Shown: positions 45,969-55,542 of the stretch, piece after piece
Numbering within the stretch: position 1 is the first letter of the stretch
Layout: every line of letters starts with the position of its first letter
Source: Streptosporangium canum
GTDB taxonomy: Bacteria > Actinomycetota > Actinomycetes > Streptosporangiales > Streptosporangiaceae
Direction of reading: 5' to 3'
DNA: 64,000 bases
Assembly: GCF_900113865.1 (NCBI RefSeq)
Contig: NZ_FOQY01000010.1
Span: 147,555 to 211,554, forward strand
Notes under the pieces: generated by a model
What the model was told of the DNA's origin: nothing
What the model saw: only the letters and a program-made list of their open reading frames with translations
Databases searched by the model: none
Translations under genes and position numbers: made by a program

Positions 45969-46457
45969 TCACTCCAGCTCGCCCAGCAGAGTCCTGAGCA
46001 GGTCGCCGAGACGCTCGCGATCCTCCTCCGGCAGCGCGGCCAGCACCTCGTGCTGAGGCCCCAGTCCCGCGGCCACGGCCTCGTCGATCAACTGGAGTCC
46101 CTGGGCGGTCAGGCTGACCCGCAGTGCCCGGCGGTCGTCCGGGTCGGGGGCGCGGACGATCAGAGCCGCCCGCTCCAGCCGGTCGAGACGTCCCGTCATG
46201 CCGCCGGAGGTCAGCATGAGCGTGGCGGTCATGGCCTTGGGCGACAGCGTGTACGGCTCGCCGGCCCGGCGGAGGGTGGCGAGCACGTCGAACTCGCCCC
46301 GGCCGAGACCGCGGGCCCCGTACACCTCTTCCATGCGATCCCCCATGAGCCGGGCGATCCGGTAGATCCGTCCGAAGACCCCCATCGGGGAGGGGTCCAA
46401 ATCGGGCCGCTCCCGCCTCCACTGCAACACGATCCGGTCGACCGGGTCCTCTGTCAT
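45969..46457 (-). CDS. MarR family transcriptional regulator
   Basis: 162 residues from ATG 46457 (MTEDPVDRIVLQWRRERPDL). The winged helix shows RGEFDVLATLRRAGEPYTLSP, AMTATLMLTSGGMTGRLDRL and ERAALIVRAPDPDDRRALRV with the DxRxxx wing intact. The family member resembles repressors of divergent transporters with the GLGRGEFDVLATLRR start of helix 2. It is divergent from an EamA transporter gene, and an 18-bp palindrome lies between, so it most likely represses both genes until an exported compound binds. Confidence 0.9.
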   Translation of the reverse strand: MTEDPVDRIVLQWRRERPDLDPSPMGVFGRIYRIARLMGDRMEEVYGARGLGRGEFDVLATLRRAGEPYTLSPKAMTATLMLTSGGMTGRLDRLERAALIVRAPDPDDRRALRVSLTAQGLQLIDEAVAAGLGPQHEVLAALPEEDRERLGDLLRTLLGELE

Positions 46458-46482
46458 GACAGCATCATAGCTTGACGGTAAA

Positions 46483-46500
46483 TAACTTAGTGCTAAGTTA
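46483..46500. promoter_or_regulatory. MarR operator
   Basis: TAACTTAGTGCTAAGTTA has perfect 8-base arms around TG. It is in the 73-bp gap between the divergent MarR and EamA genes, followed by the partial copy ACTTAGTATTGAGTT. Confidence 0.75.
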
Positions 46501-46530
46501 CTTAGTATTGAGTTTAATGAAGGAGTCCCC

Positions 46531-47436
46531 ATGCCGGCCCCCCGTCTCGCCCTCATCGCCACCACAGCCCTCGCCCCCGCGGTCTGGGGCACCACCTACA
46601 TCGTGACCACCGAACTGCTGCCCCCGGACCGCCCGCTGCTGACCGCCCTGCTCCGCGCCCTCCCCGCCGGCCTGCTCCTGATCGCCATGACGCGGACGCT
46701 CCCCCGGGGGAGCTGGTGGTGGCGGGCGCCGGTGCTGGGCGCGCTGAACATCGGCATGTTCTTTCCCCTGCTCTTCCTGTCCGCCTACCGGCTGCCCGGC
46801 GGCGTGGCGGGAGTGCTCGGCGCCATCCAGCCGCTCCTCGTCGCCGGATTCACCCGTGCCGTACTGCGCGAGACCGTCCCGGTCCACCGCGTGATCGCCG
46901 GGATCACCGCGACGGTCGGCGTCTCCCTCGTCGTGCTCCGGGCCAACGCCGCCCTCGACGCCGTCGGCGTCGCCGCGGGCGTCGTCGCCGCGGCGGGCAT
47001 GGCCGCCGGGGTCGTCCTCACCCGCTCCTGGGGGAAGCCGCCGGGCGTGAGCGACCTGACCCTCACCGGCTGGCAGCTCACCGCGGGCGGCCTGATGATC
47101 GCCCCCGTGGCCCTCGCCGCCGAGGGCATGCCGCCCGCCCTGGACGGAGCCTCCGTCGGCGGCTACCTCTGGCTGGGCCTCGTCGGCACGGCCGCCGCCT
47201 ACACCCTGTGGTTCCGCGGCATCGCCCGGCTGCCGGCCGCCCAGGTGTCCCTGCTCGGCACCCTCAGCCCGCTCACCGCTGCGCTTCTCGGCTGGATCGC
47301 CCTCGGCCAGTCCCTGAGCCCGCTTCAGCTCACCGGCTTCGCGCTGGCCCTCAGCGCGACCGTCCTCGGCCAGCTCCCCGCACCCCGGCGCACCCGCGTC
47401 GCCCCGGACCCGCAGCCCACCCCCTCGCGCCCGTAG
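46531..47436 (+). CDS. EamA/DMT family transporter
   Basis: 301 residues with ten hydrophobic helices in two EamA halves; the second half has GLVGTAAAYTLWFRGIARLP and LLGTLSPLTAALLGWIALGQ, which are family hallmarks, and the first AVWGTTYIVTTELLPPDRPL. ATG 46531 is preceded by GAAGGAG. DMT proteins of this type export amino acids, metabolites or drugs. The divergent MarR gene and the operator between them suggest inducible efflux. The substrate is not visible. Confidence 0.92.
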   Translation: MPAPRLALIATTALAPAVWGTTYIVTTELLPPDRPLLTALLRALPAGLLLIAMTRTLPRGSWWWRAPVLGALNIGMFFPLLFLSAYRLPGGVAGVLGAIQPLLVAGFTRAVLRETVPVHRVIAGITATVGVSLVVLRANAALDAVGVAAGVVAAAGMAAGVVLTRSWGKPPGVSDLTLTGWQLTAGGLMIAPVALAAEGMPPALDGASVGGYLWLGLVGTAAAYTLWFRGIARLPAAQVSLLGTLSPLTAALLGWIALGQSLSPLQLTGFALALSATVLGQLPAPRRTRVAPDPQPTPSRP

Positions 47437-47517
47437 AGCCTCCGCCCGGGAGGCGCCGGGCTGTCCGGGGAGCGCCTGCGCCCTGAAGGCGAGGTGACCC
47501 GCCATCGGACCGGGTGG

Positions 47518-47591
47518 ATCACAGGGCCACGCCGACCGCATGGGGGTCAGCCCCCTGTTGAGCCCCCATCACAGGGCCGCGCTGACCGCAT
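47518..47591. repeat. direct repeat of about 24 bp near holA
   Basis: ACAGGGCCACGCCGACCGCAT and ACAGGGCCGCGCTGACCGCAT (two differences) occur 50 bp apart between the EamA and holA genes. They flank a small complementary pair GGGGGTCAG/CCCCC. No function is evident. Confidence 0.5.
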
Positions 47592-47630
47592 CGGAGGGGC
47601 AGCTGCCTGATCGTGATCGGGGAGACGGAG

Positions 47631-48602
47631 CTAACGGCCGGTACGGCTGGCCACGACGGTCTGGATCATGTGCTCCAGCGCGTAGGCGGGGTCGGCGCCG
47701 CCGCCCTTGACCTGCTCGTCGGCGGTGGCGGCCGCCTGGAGCGCACGGGCGATGCCGTCGGGGCCCCAGCCGTTCAGCTGCCGCTGGACCCGGTCGATCT
47801 TCCAGGGCGGCATGCCGAGATGGCTGGCGAGCTGCCCGCCGCGCAGGTTGCGCGGGGCACCGCCCACCTTGGCGAGCGAGCGCAGCCCTCCGGCGAGCGC
47901 GCTCACCAGCAGGACGGGGGCCGTTCCGGTGGCGAGCGCCCAGCGGAGCTGCTCAAGAGCGTCGCCCAGCCGTCCTTCGACAGCGGAGTCGGCCACGGTG
48001 AACCCGCTGACCTCGGCCCGCCCCCGGTGGTAACGGGCGACGGCCGCCTCGTCGATGGCCTTGCCCGGGGTGTCGAAGGCCAGCTGGCTGCAGGCGGCGG
48101 CCAGCTCCCGCAGGTCGTTGCCCACCGCGTCGAGCAGGGCGGCGGCCGCGTCGGCGCCGATGCTCCGCCCCGCCCGCTTCAGCTCGGCCTTGACGAACGC
48201 GAGCCGTTCGGCCGGCTTGGTCAGCTTGGTCACGGCGACCACGTGGGCACCGGCCTTCTTGACCCCGTCCACCAGGGCCTTCCCCTTGACCCCGCCGGGA
48301 TGGACGAGGACCAGCACGGTGTCGTCGGCCGGATGGGCGGCATAGGAGACGATCTCGGTGACGACCTCCTTGGACAGGTCCTGGGCCGAGCGGATCGCCA
48401 CCACCGACCTGTCGCCGAACAGCGACGGCGAGGACAGCCGGGTCAGCTCCCCCGGCTCCACCTTCCCGCCGATCAGGTCGTACACCTCGGTGCCCGGGTC
48501 CGTCGCCCTGGCCGCCGCGATCGCCTCGCCCACCGCGCGGTCGGCCAGCAACTCCTCGTCGCCGAGTATCAGGATCACGGGTGCTGGATCGGTTGCCGCC
48601 AT
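47631..48602 (-). CDS. holA: DNA polymerase III subunit delta
   Basis: 323 residues from ATG 48602 (MAATDPAPVILILGDEELLA). The family pattern is visible: an N-terminal AAA-like domain with VYDLIGGKVEPGELTRLSSP, SLFGDRSVVAIRSAQDLSKE, then GADAAAALLDAVGNDLRELAAACSQL, and the clamp-loader collar ending LEHMIQTVVASRTGR. Delta opens the beta clamp during loading. The start is not marked by a strong ribosome site; 48614 (MLLDMAATDP) is possible. Its position near rpsT and comEC is conserved. Confidence 0.93.
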   Translation of the reverse strand: MAATDPAPVILILGDEELLADRAVGEAIAAARATDPGTEVYDLIGGKVEPGELTRLSSPSLFGDRSVVAIRSAQDLSKEVVTEIVSYAAHPADDTVLVLVHPGGVKGKALVDGVKKAGAHVVAVTKLTKPAERLAFVKAELKRAGRSIGADAAAALLDAVGNDLRELAAACSQLAFDTPGKAIDEAAVARYHRGRAEVSGFTVADSAVEGRLGDALEQLRWALATGTAPVLLVSALAGGLRSLAKVGGAPRNLRGGQLASHLGMPPWKIDRVQRQLNGWGPDGIARALQAAATADEQVKGGGADPAYALEHMIQTVVASRTGR

Positions 48603-48714
48603 GTCCAGCAGCATGCCACGTGCCGGTGGCCGAATCGCAATCAGCAAGCCGTTCGCAATCCGAATGCAGGCGTCATGGGGCAGGCTCGGAGCAAGCAAGG
48701 GAGGTGAAACCCAT

Positions 48715-48867
48715 ATGAACTCCACTACCTGCCGCCACGCCTGCCCGCACTGCGGGACGACCCTCGACGAGGGCCCCATCATGTATCGCTGCGCACGCTG
48801 CAGCCGCTCGGTCTACGCCGCCGACGTGAACACCGAGTTCCACCGGCCGCTCAAGGCCGCGCGCTGA
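48715..48867 (+). CDS. 50-residue zinc-ribbon protein
   Basis: ATG 48715 has a strong GGGAGGTG ribosome site 7 bases upstream. The protein has Cys6, then CPHC (10-13) and CARC (26-29), two knuckles of a zinc ribbon separated by 12 residues, then a basic end. Third-position GC is high. It is too short for most annotation cutoffs. Such small ribbons occur in actinomycetes as nucleic-acid or protein adaptors; no exact family is recognised. It is divergent from holA. Confidence 0.7.
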   Translation: MNSTTCRHACPHCGTTLDEGPIMYRCARCSRSVYAADVNTEFHRPLKAAR

Positions 48868-49015
48868 CTCCACGGGGGGACACCCGGCCTGCCCCAGGGG
48901 GGACAGGGGACGGGGAAACGGTCCGCCGATGGCAGAACGTTCCCGGGGAGGTCGACTACGGGGAAACCCGGGGAAGCACGCACGGGGAGGCCGTGACGGC
49001 GAGGGGACGTAGGGG

Positions 49016-49480
49016 TCAGGCGTCCTGCGGGGTCTCCCAGGCTTCGGCCCATCCTCCCTGCACCATGGTCTGGAAGACCCATCGGCCGCCGGCCCTCACC
49101 AGCAGGTCCGCGTAGCGCATGCCGTACGACTCTCCGTTCGCGGTCACCGTCGCGTCGGTGACCACGACGACCAGGTTCCTGGTCAGGAAGTGCGGCGTAC
49201 GGGTCGACTCCATCGCGATGTCACCCGGCTCGCCGCCTCCCATCACCTCGGCCATCGTGCGGGTGAACCGCTCGCGGGTCCACTGGGCCGCCAACCCTTC
49301 ACCGTCGGCACTGTCGGTCACCACGTTGAGGGGGAACATCGCCATGTCCGCCATGCGTTCGACATCGACCTTCGCGCTGTGGGCGTCGTACTCGGCGAAC
49401 CACGCCTCGACGCTCTGCAGATCCTCGGCCGCCGGAGTGAAGGCGCCACCGCCGAACGGGGATCCCTGGGTTTCCGTCAC
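49016..49480 (-). CDS. SnoaL/NTF2-like protein
   Basis: 154 residues from the GTG at 49480, preceded by AAGGAG. It shows the NTF2-like alpha+beta cone: LQSVEAWFAEYDAHSAKVDV, RMADMAMFPLNVVTDSADGE, TNLVVVVTDATVTANGESYG and YADLLVRAGGRWVFQTMVQGG with WVFQTMVQGG as the last strands. Such proteins are polyketide cyclases, isomerases or binding proteins. No active-site residue can be named with confidence. It stands alone between the zinc ribbon and comEC. Confidence 0.78.
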   Translation of the reverse strand: MTETQGSPFGGGAFTPAAEDLQSVEAWFAEYDAHSAKVDVERMADMAMFPLNVVTDSADGEGLAAQWTRERFTRTMAEVMGGGEPGDIAMESTRTPHFLTRNLVVVVTDATVTANGESYGMRYADLLVRAGGRWVFQTMVQGGWAEAWETPQDA

Positions 49481-49828
49481 TGCTCGCTCCTTTTCGTCGA
49501 CACGCTCTACCCGGTACGCCGGTCGCCGGTCTCCCATCCCGCGCGGAGGCGGACCAGAGCCCTCTGCATCTCGGCCGACGTGAACCGTACGCCATACCGT
49601 ACGCCGTACGGAAAACTTGTCAAACGCCCGTCCCATCTCCGAGTGGATGGAGAACCGGATGTCCAGCGCCCACGGAGCCGGGAAGATAGCTGTTACGCAC
49701 CTCAAACGGTCCCGATACGGGCATCCGCCCTGTGGTCACTTCATCGAATCTCCTTGAGTGTGAAGACCTCGGGCTTCAACCGTGGGGAGGGAGTCAACGG
49801 GACTCAGCTCCGCCGGCGTCATCCGCCG
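49481..49828. other. 348-bp intergenic region between the SnoaL-like and comEC genes
   Basis: It holds the promoter side of the SnoaL-like gene, with a cluster of TACGCCGTACGG-like repeats near 49590-49610 (CCGTACGCCATACCGTACGC and following). Nothing else is evident; short frames have poor codon bias. Confidence 0.4.
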
Positions 49829-52240
49829 TCAGGGCCCCGAACGACCCCCCGTCCGGCCGGAACGACCTCGGGGGATGACGGCCAGGCCCCCCTCACGGGC
49901 CACCACGGCGAGGGCTCCCGACAGGTCCGTCCGGTAGACCCGCACGCCGAGCCTGTTCAGCCGGGCCAGGGTCGACGGGGCGGGATGGCCGTAGTCGTTG
50001 TCCGCTCCGACGCTGATCAAAGCAGCGCGGGCGCCGGTAGCGGCGAAGAAGCCGGGGTCGTGTCCAGCTGATCCGTGATGAGGGACCTTGAGGATGTCAG
50101 CCGGCGGGAAACCTCGCCGGAGCAGCTCCGCCTGGGCCTCGGTCTCGATGTCTCCGCTGAGCAACGCCGTCCCTGCCGTCCAGCGCACGTGCACCACGAC
50201 GCTGGCGTTGTTGACGACCGCTCCCTCTCCCCGCCCCTCCGGAGACGCCTCGGCCTGCGGAGCGATGATCGTGAGCTCGGAGGGGCCGAACCGCCAGCTC
50301 GCACCTGGCCGCGCCACCCACTCGACGACCCGGCGACGGGCGAGGTCGCCGCTCAGCCTGACGTTCTCCCGCTCCGCGACGCTGTGCGGGGTCACCACCA
50401 CCGCTCCCACGCCGCGCCCCCGGAAGATCCCCTCCAGTCCGCCGACATGGTCGAAGTGCGGATGGGTGAGGATGACCAGCGGCACCTCCCGGATCCCCAT
50501 GGACCGCAGACACCGGTCCATCAGCACCGGGTCAGGCCCCGCGTCCACCACCACCGCCTTTCCCTGCCCGGCGGCGACCAGCAACGCGTCTCCCTGGCCG
50601 ACGTCACAGGCGACCAGCAGCCAGTCATCGGGCGGCCAGCGGGCCACGATCGGCTCCGCCATGGTGACGGCGACGATCGCTCCGGCCGTCACGGCCAGCG
50701 CGATCCGCCGTGACCACCGGCGGCGCAGTACCAGGATGGCGACCGGGGCCGCGACGGCCAGCGCGATCAGCCCGGCGACGCCACCCGGCCACGGGATCAC
50801 CCCCAGAGGCGTCCCGGCGGCGTGCTCCGCCACCTCGATGATCCATCCGGCGGCGAGACCCGCCGGGCGGACCAGCAGCTGGGCGAGCCCCATATGCAGG
50901 GGGGCGACCAGCGCAGCGATGGATCCGAGCAGGGTGGCGGGTGCGACCGCAGGCCCCGCCAGCAGGTTGGCGGGGATCGCCACCGGTGCGAGCTGCCCGG
51001 CCATCAGGACCAGCACCGGGGTGACGGCGACCTGGGCCGCCGCGGGCACGGCGGTCGCTTCGGCGGCCCAGCGGGGCATCCGTGTCGCGAGCCGGTCCCG
51101 CCAGCGGGGAGCGAGGAGCAGGATGCCGCCCGTGGCGCAGACCGACAGGGCGAAGCCGTAGGACCGGGCGAGAGCGGGGTCGAAAAGGATCAGCCCCAGA
51201 ACGGTCGCCGACAGAGCGGCGACACCGTCACGCGAACGGCCCGTACCGAGCGCCACGGCGGCGACGGTGCCCATCAGAAGGGCACGGAGCACACTGGGCG
51301 ACGGGCGGGCGACGAGCGCGAAGGCGAGCATGGCGGACACCGCCAGCACCGCCCGGGCTGCGAGCGGCAGCCCCGCGGTCCGGCCCAACGCGACCGCCGC
51401 CCCTGCCACGATCGCCAGGTTGGCTCCGGAGACCGCGGTGAGATGGCTGAGCCCGGCCTCCTTGAAGTCGGCTCTGACCTGTCCGTCCATGCGGGAGACG
51501 TCGCCGACGACGAGCCCCGGCAACAGGCCTCGCTGGAGCGGTGGCAGCACGCCGGCGGCCTCCCGCAGCCCCGACCGGAGCGTCCCGGCCATACGCTGCG
51601 CCCATGAGGGCCCGCCCATGATTCGCGGCGGCCCCCGTACCAGCACCACCGCCGCGAGCAGCTCGCCGGAGTCGGCCGGGCCGAACCGGCCCTGGACGGC
51701 GATCCGCTGGCTCGGCAGCAAAGACCGCCACTCCCCTCCCGAAGCGAGCATCACCACCGGAGCCTGCAACGTCACCCTGCCCGCCCCTGTCCCGATCGCC
51801 TCGATCCGCGCGGGCACCACGAAACTCTCCCTCCGGAACGGCCCTCCGCGCTGCGTCGGCTCCCGGGGATCGTCCGTCACCACCGCCTCCATCACCGACG
51901 AGGCGCGTTTCTCCACCAGCTCGGCCACCGGCCCCGTACTGACCGCATGCACCCGGAAGGCCACCGTCCCGGCCACGGCCGCCGCGCACCCCAGCACCGC
52001 GATCAACACGTTGCGCCAGCCGGCGATCCCGCCGACGGGGACCAGCACGGCCGCGGAGAGCGCGCCCGCGGCTGCGACCGCAGCCACCAGGGCACCCACC
52101 GAGGGCGGGCAGCCCAGCAGGATGAGCGCTGTCGCCCAGGCGACGAGGGCGGGCGGAACCAGATGGAGCGTGTGTGCACGCAGGCCTCGCTCGGTCACGC
52201 CGTCGTCGCGGAGCGAGGAGGAGGCGCCGAACCGGCTCAT
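49829..52240 (-). CDS. comEC: ComEC/Rec2 family DNA uptake protein
   Basis: 803 residues from ATG 52240 (MSRFGASSSL), with GGAGGCGGAG just upstream. After two to three N-terminal helices and a periplasmic-like OB region, the competence domain (about 210-470) has GLVVGDVSRMDGQVRADFKE, AGLSHLTAVSGANLAIVAGA. The C-terminal metallo-beta-lactamase domain has VACDVGQGDALLV and THPHFDHVGG (HxHxDH) and later PHHGS. ComEC is the membrane DNA channel in transformation; many actinobacteria keep it without known competence. Followed upstream by comEA. Confidence 0.93.
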   Translation of the reverse strand: MSRFGASSSLRDDGVTERGLRAHTLHLVPPALVAWATALILLGCPPSVGALVAAVAAAGALSAAVLVPVGGIAGWRNVLIAVLGCAAAVAGTVAFRVHAVSTGPVAELVEKRASSVMEAVVTDDPREPTQRGGPFRRESFVVPARIEAIGTGAGRVTLQAPVVMLASGGEWRSLLPSQRIAVQGRFGPADSGELLAAVVLVRGPPRIMGGPSWAQRMAGTLRSGLREAAGVLPPLQRGLLPGLVVGDVSRMDGQVRADFKEAGLSHLTAVSGANLAIVAGAAVALGRTAGLPLAARAVLAVSAMLAFALVARPSPSVLRALLMGTVAAVALGTGRSRDGVAALSATVLGLILFDPALARSYGFALSVCATGGILLLAPRWRDRLATRMPRWAAEATAVPAAAQVAVTPVLVLMAGQLAPVAIPANLLAGPAVAPATLLGSIAALVAPLHMGLAQLLVRPAGLAAGWIIEVAEHAAGTPLGVIPWPGGVAGLIALAVAAPVAILVLRRRWSRRIALAVTAGAIVAVTMAEPIVARWPPDDWLLVACDVGQGDALLVAAGQGKAVVVDAGPDPVLMDRCLRSMGIREVPLVILTHPHFDHVGGLEGIFRGRGVGAVVVTPHSVAERENVRLSGDLARRRVVEWVARPGASWRFGPSELTIIAPQAEASPEGRGEGAVVNNASVVVHVRWTAGTALLSGDIETEAQAELLRRGFPPADILKVPHHGSAGHDPGFFAATGARAALISVGADNDYGHPAPSTLARLNRLGVRVYRTDLSGALAVVAREGGLAVIPRGRSGRTGGRSGP

Positions 52241-52265
52241 CGCTCCGCCTCCGGGAGGTGCGGAG

Positions 52266-53237
52266 TCAAACGTGGACCTTCTCTCTGATCTCGGCGTACT
52301 TTCGATCGCCGATGCCACTGACCTCGCGGAGCTGCTCGACTGTGCGGAAGCCGCCATGGCCGTCGCGGTATTCGACGATGCGCCGGGCGAGCACCTCACC
52401 GACGCCGGGCAGCTGTTCAAGCTGTTCGGGGGTCGCGGTGTTGAGGTCGAGGACGACCGGGGCAGGATCAGCCATGGGAGGAGCCGCAGCGGCGGGACCG
52501 GCTGCGCCCACGATGATCTGTTCGCCGTCGACGAGCTTGCGGGCGAGGTTGAGGGGGCCGGTGGCGGCCCCCTTGCGGACGCCCCCGGCTGCTTGGACCG
52601 CGTCGGTGATCCGGGAGCCGGCAGGCAGAGTGATCACTCCGGGCCGGCGGACCTTGCCGGTGACGTGCACGGTGACCTCGATGAGGGTGCCGGACCGCGA
52701 GGAACCGGACTGCGCGGAACCGGATTGCAGGGAACCGGACTGCGGGGAAAGGATGGAGGCCGGCGTCAGAAGGGAGGGGCCCGAGACGGGCGGGGGCGGG
52801 GGCAGAGGTTCGGGCTCCGGTTGGGATCGCCAGGCATAGACGCCGCCGATCACGACCGCGATCAGGGCGATGAGGAGGAGCAGGCGCAGTCCTGGACGCC
52901 CCGGGGCGAGCATGGGGGCCTGGGCGGCGACAGCCGTACGGAGGGCCTCGAAGGAGGGCGGAACCGGCGTGGAGCGCATCCGGGCGGCGGGACCGTCGAA
53001 GCGCGCTGAACCATCCGGATTGACCGGACCATCCAGGCGAGTGGAACCGTCCAGACGGGCGAAGCCATCCGGGCGGGCCGAACTACCGGGGTGGGCGGGA
53101 AGGGCTTGGTGGGCCGGGCGTAGTGGGAGTGGGGGCGGCAGGGGCGGCGGCGCGGGATCGGGGGTGTCGAAGGCCGTCAGCACCCGCAGCCGTGACTCGG
53201 CCCGGAACCGCTCGGTGGCCTGATCTGTGGTCCGCAC
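52266..53237 (-). CDS. comEA: ComEA-like helix-hairpin-helix DNA-binding protein
   Basis: 323 residues. A disordered Pro/Asp-rich N terminus contains repeats of the type [21 protein letters not shown] membrane helix (about 127-146) is followed by an SQSG-type linker ([14 protein letters not shown]), an SLBB domain ([20 protein letters not shown]) and the HhH pair at the C terminus, [20 protein letters not shown] and [19 protein letters not shown]. The DNA end is outside the membrane, fitting a DNA receptor that feeds ComEC. It is 25 bp upstream of comEC on the same strand. Confidence 0.92.
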   Translation of the reverse strand: MRTTDQATERFRAESRLRVLTAFDTPDPAPPPLPPPLPLRPAHQALPAHPGSSARPDGFARLDGSTRLDGPVNPDGSARFDGPAARMRSTPVPPSFEALRTAVAAQAPMLAPGRPGLRLLLLIALIAVVIGGVYAWRSQPEPEPLPPPPPVSGPSLLTPASILSPQSGSLQSGSAQSGSSRSGTLIEVTVHVTGKVRRPGVITLPAGSRITDAVQAAGGVRKGAATGPLNLARKLVDGEQIIVGAAGPAAAAPPMADPAPVVLDLNTATPEQLEQLPGVGEVLARRIVEYRDGHGGFRTVEQLREVSGIGDRKYAEIREKVHV

Positions 53238-53364
53238 GACCAGGACGCTACGGCGACGTCACCGGGCCGTCCTTGGCCGAACGCGGCTCTGTGGACAATC
53301 TCTCCGAGCCTGCGGCGGACCTGTGGACAAGGCGCGCCGGAGGGAGGCGGGGAAGGTCAGCGCG

Positions 53365-54213
53365 TCAGGAGGCGGGTGAGACGGTCAGGCCGAGCATGCC
53401 GGGGCCCGCGTGGGCGCCGATGACCGCGCCGACCTCGACCACGGTGACCTTGACGAGCCCGGGGATGCGCTGGGGCAGGCGTGCGGCCAGGGACTCGGCA
53501 CGGGACGAGGCGGCGAGATGCTGGACGGCGACGTTCACCGGACCGGTCCCGGCGGCCTGAACGGCGAGGTCTTCGAGGCGGGCGATGGCCCGGGCGGCGG
53601 TGCGGACCTTCTCCAGGGGGACGATCACGCCGTCGGTGATGTGCAACAGCGGTTTGATCATCAAAGCGGATCCGAGCAGGGTCGCCGCCGCGCCGATACG
53701 GCCTCCCCTGCGCAGGTACTCCAGAGTGTCGACGTAGAAGAAGCTACGGGTGGAGTCCATGCACCGGCGGGCGGCGTCCGCCGTTTCGGTCATGGTCGCG
53801 CCCCGGGCCGCGGCTTCGGCCGCGGCGAGGACGGGGAACCCCAGGCCCATGGCGATCGACCTGCTGTCGACGACCTCGACCGGGATCAGCGCGTCCTCGG
53901 CTCCCGCACGGGCCGCCTCGACCGTGCCTGACATCTCCCCCGACAGGTGGATGGAGACGACGGCGACCGCGCCCCGGGCCGCCGCCTCGTCGTAGACGTC
54001 GGCGAAGCGCTGCGGGGCGGGCCGCGAGGTCGTCACCGGGGCCCATTCCCTGAGTGCGTCGTTCATCGTCGCGCCGTCGATCTGCGCCACGTCGTCGAGC
54101 GGCCGGCCACCCACCACGACCTGGAGAGGCACTGTGGCGATCCCCAGACGAGAGGTCTCCTCCCGCGGCAGATACGCGGTGGAGTCCGTGACAACAGCGA
54201 CCGATGGCGACAT
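53365..54213 (-). CDS. DegV family fatty-acid-binding protein
   Basis: 282 residues. The start MSPSVAVVTDSTAYLPREET has the family's DSTAxLP motif, where Ser/Thr bind the fatty acid carboxylate; the second motif is VVSIHLSGEMSGTVEAARAG (about 101-120), and VVEVGAVIGAHAGPGMLGLTV ends the protein. The family includes FakB, which presents fatty acids to FakA kinase; no fakA is adjacent. It lies after comEA on the same strand, the usual place in actinobacteria. Confidence 0.9.
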   Translation of the reverse strand: MSPSVAVVTDSTAYLPREETSRLGIATVPLQVVVGGRPLDDVAQIDGATMNDALREWAPVTTSRPAPQRFADVYDEAAARGAVAVVSIHLSGEMSGTVEAARAGAEDALIPVEVVDSRSIAMGLGFPVLAAAEAAARGATMTETADAARRCMDSTRSFFYVDTLEYLRRGGRIGAAATLLGSALMIKPLLHITDGVIVPLEKVRTAARAIARLEDLAVQAAGTGPVNVAVQHLAASSRAESLAARLPQRIPGLVKVTVVEVGAVIGAHAGPGMLGLTVSPAS

Positions 54214-54333
54214 ATGCAGAGATTACCCAGAAGCGATCGCCCAACCGGGACTGGCGTGATCATCGGGTCGCTCTCCGTGCCATGTCCACGCCGGACGGCC
54301 GCGCGTCCCTGACGGGCGACCGGGCGGCGGCCC

Positions 54334-55542
54334 CTACTGGACGGGGTTGCCGCCGCGCCAGACCCGGCGGGGCTTGAGACCGAAGGCCCAGGCGAAGGCG
54401 CCTTCGTGGTCGGCGTCCCACTGGACGATGTCGGCCAGCCGGCCGGGAGCGAGGACGCCCCGGTCGGGAACGCCGAGGACGGTGGCTCCGCCGAGGGTCG
54501 CGGCACGGAGCGCGTCGCCGACGCTCATGCCGAAGGCGGCCACGGCGAGGCTGATGACCAGGGACATCGAGGTGATTCCGCAGTGACCGGGGTTGTGGTC
54601 GCTGCCGAGCGCCACCGTGACGCCCTGGGCGAGCATGCGGCGGACCGGCGGCAGGCTGCCACGCTGGAGGGCGGTTCCCGGGCAGACCACGGCGGGGACG
54701 CCGTAGCGGGCCAGGATCGAGATGTCCTCGTCGGAGGTGTGGTGGAGCAGGTCGGCGGAGGCGCAGCCGAGCTCGGCCGCGAGCTGCACGGCGCCGCGAC
54801 GGCTGTAGGCGCCGGCGTGCACGCGGGGCAGCAGGCCGACGTTGCGGCCGGAGGCGAGGACCCAGCGGGCCTCCTCGGTGGTGAAGTGCCCCTCGTCGCA
54901 GTAGACGTCGACGCTGTCGGCTCCCGCCGCGGCCGCGTCGGCGCACCATGCGCCCACGGCTTCGACGTAGTCGCGCTGACGGCCGAAGTATTCCGGCGGG
55001 ACGACGTGCGCGGCCATGAAGGTGACGTGCACGCGCGGCATCATCGGCTCTTTTTCGAGCTCGCGCAGGAGTCGCACGTCGGCCAGCTCGCCGTCGCGGG
55101 TGAGGTGGTAACCGGTCTTGGCCTCCACGGTGGTGGTGCCGCTGAGCAGCCAGTCGCGCAGACGCTCGCGGACACCGTTGCACAGGGTCCACGGGTCGGT
55201 TCCCCGGGTCACCGTGACGGTGGAGCCGATGCCACCGCCGGCGGCGGTGATCGCGGACGGCGTGGAGCCGCTGGAGCGCATCGCCATCTCGGCGTAGCGG
55301 TTGCCCGCGTAGACCGGGTGGGTGTGGGCGTCGATCAGACCAGGCGTGACCAGCGCGCCGCCCAGGTTCTCGACGTGATCGACATCGACGATGTCGTCCA
55401 CCACGCCGGGAACGCTCTGCGGCAGGTCGGCCGCACGGCCGACCCAGGCGATCCGGTCGTTGTGGACCAGGATCGCGGCGTTGCTGCACACGTCATTGCC
55501 GGTCCAGAGCCGGCCGATGTTGGTCAGAAGGCGGACCGTCAT
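54334..55542 (-). CDS. hutI: imidazolonepropionase
   Basis: 402 residues of the amidohydrolase superfamily. Metal ligands are in ALVTPGLIDAHTHPVYAGNR (HxH); PRVHAGAYSRRG and ASADLLHHTSDED carry the next histidine(s), and ALGSDHNPGHCG the Asp. The HutI-specific TVTRGTDPWTLCNG-like and TTVEAKTGYHLTRDGE segments are present. It opens the imidazolone ring in histidine breakdown (product N-formimino-L-glutamate). No other hut gene is next to it. Its start overlaps the stop of a 41-residue ORF. Confidence 0.94.
   Translation of the reverse strand: MTVRLLTNIGRLWTGNDVCSNAAILVHNDRIAWVGRAADLPQSVPGVVDDIVDVDHVENLGGALVTPGLIDAHTHPVYAGNRYAEMAMRSSGSTPSAITAAGGGIGSTVTVTRGTDPWTLCNGVRERLRDWLLSGTTTVEAKTGYHLTRDGELADVRLLRELEKEPMMPRVHVTFMAAHVVPPEYFGRQRDYVEAVGAWCADAAAAGADSVDVYCDEGHFTTEEARWVLASGRNVGLLPRVHAGAYSRRGAVQLAAELGCASADLLHHTSDEDISILARYGVPAVVCPGTALQRGSLPPVRRMLAQGVTVALGSDHNPGHCGITSMSLVISLAVAAFGMSVGDALRAATLGGATVLGVPDRGVLAPGRLADIVQWDADHEGAFAWAFGLKPRRVWRGGNPVQ

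Noticed and set aside
46498-47541. 347-codon frame on the minus strand opposite the EamA gene
   Set aside because: Low-complexity Gly/Arg/Glu-rich translation, antisense to a clear transporter with a ribosome site and operator.
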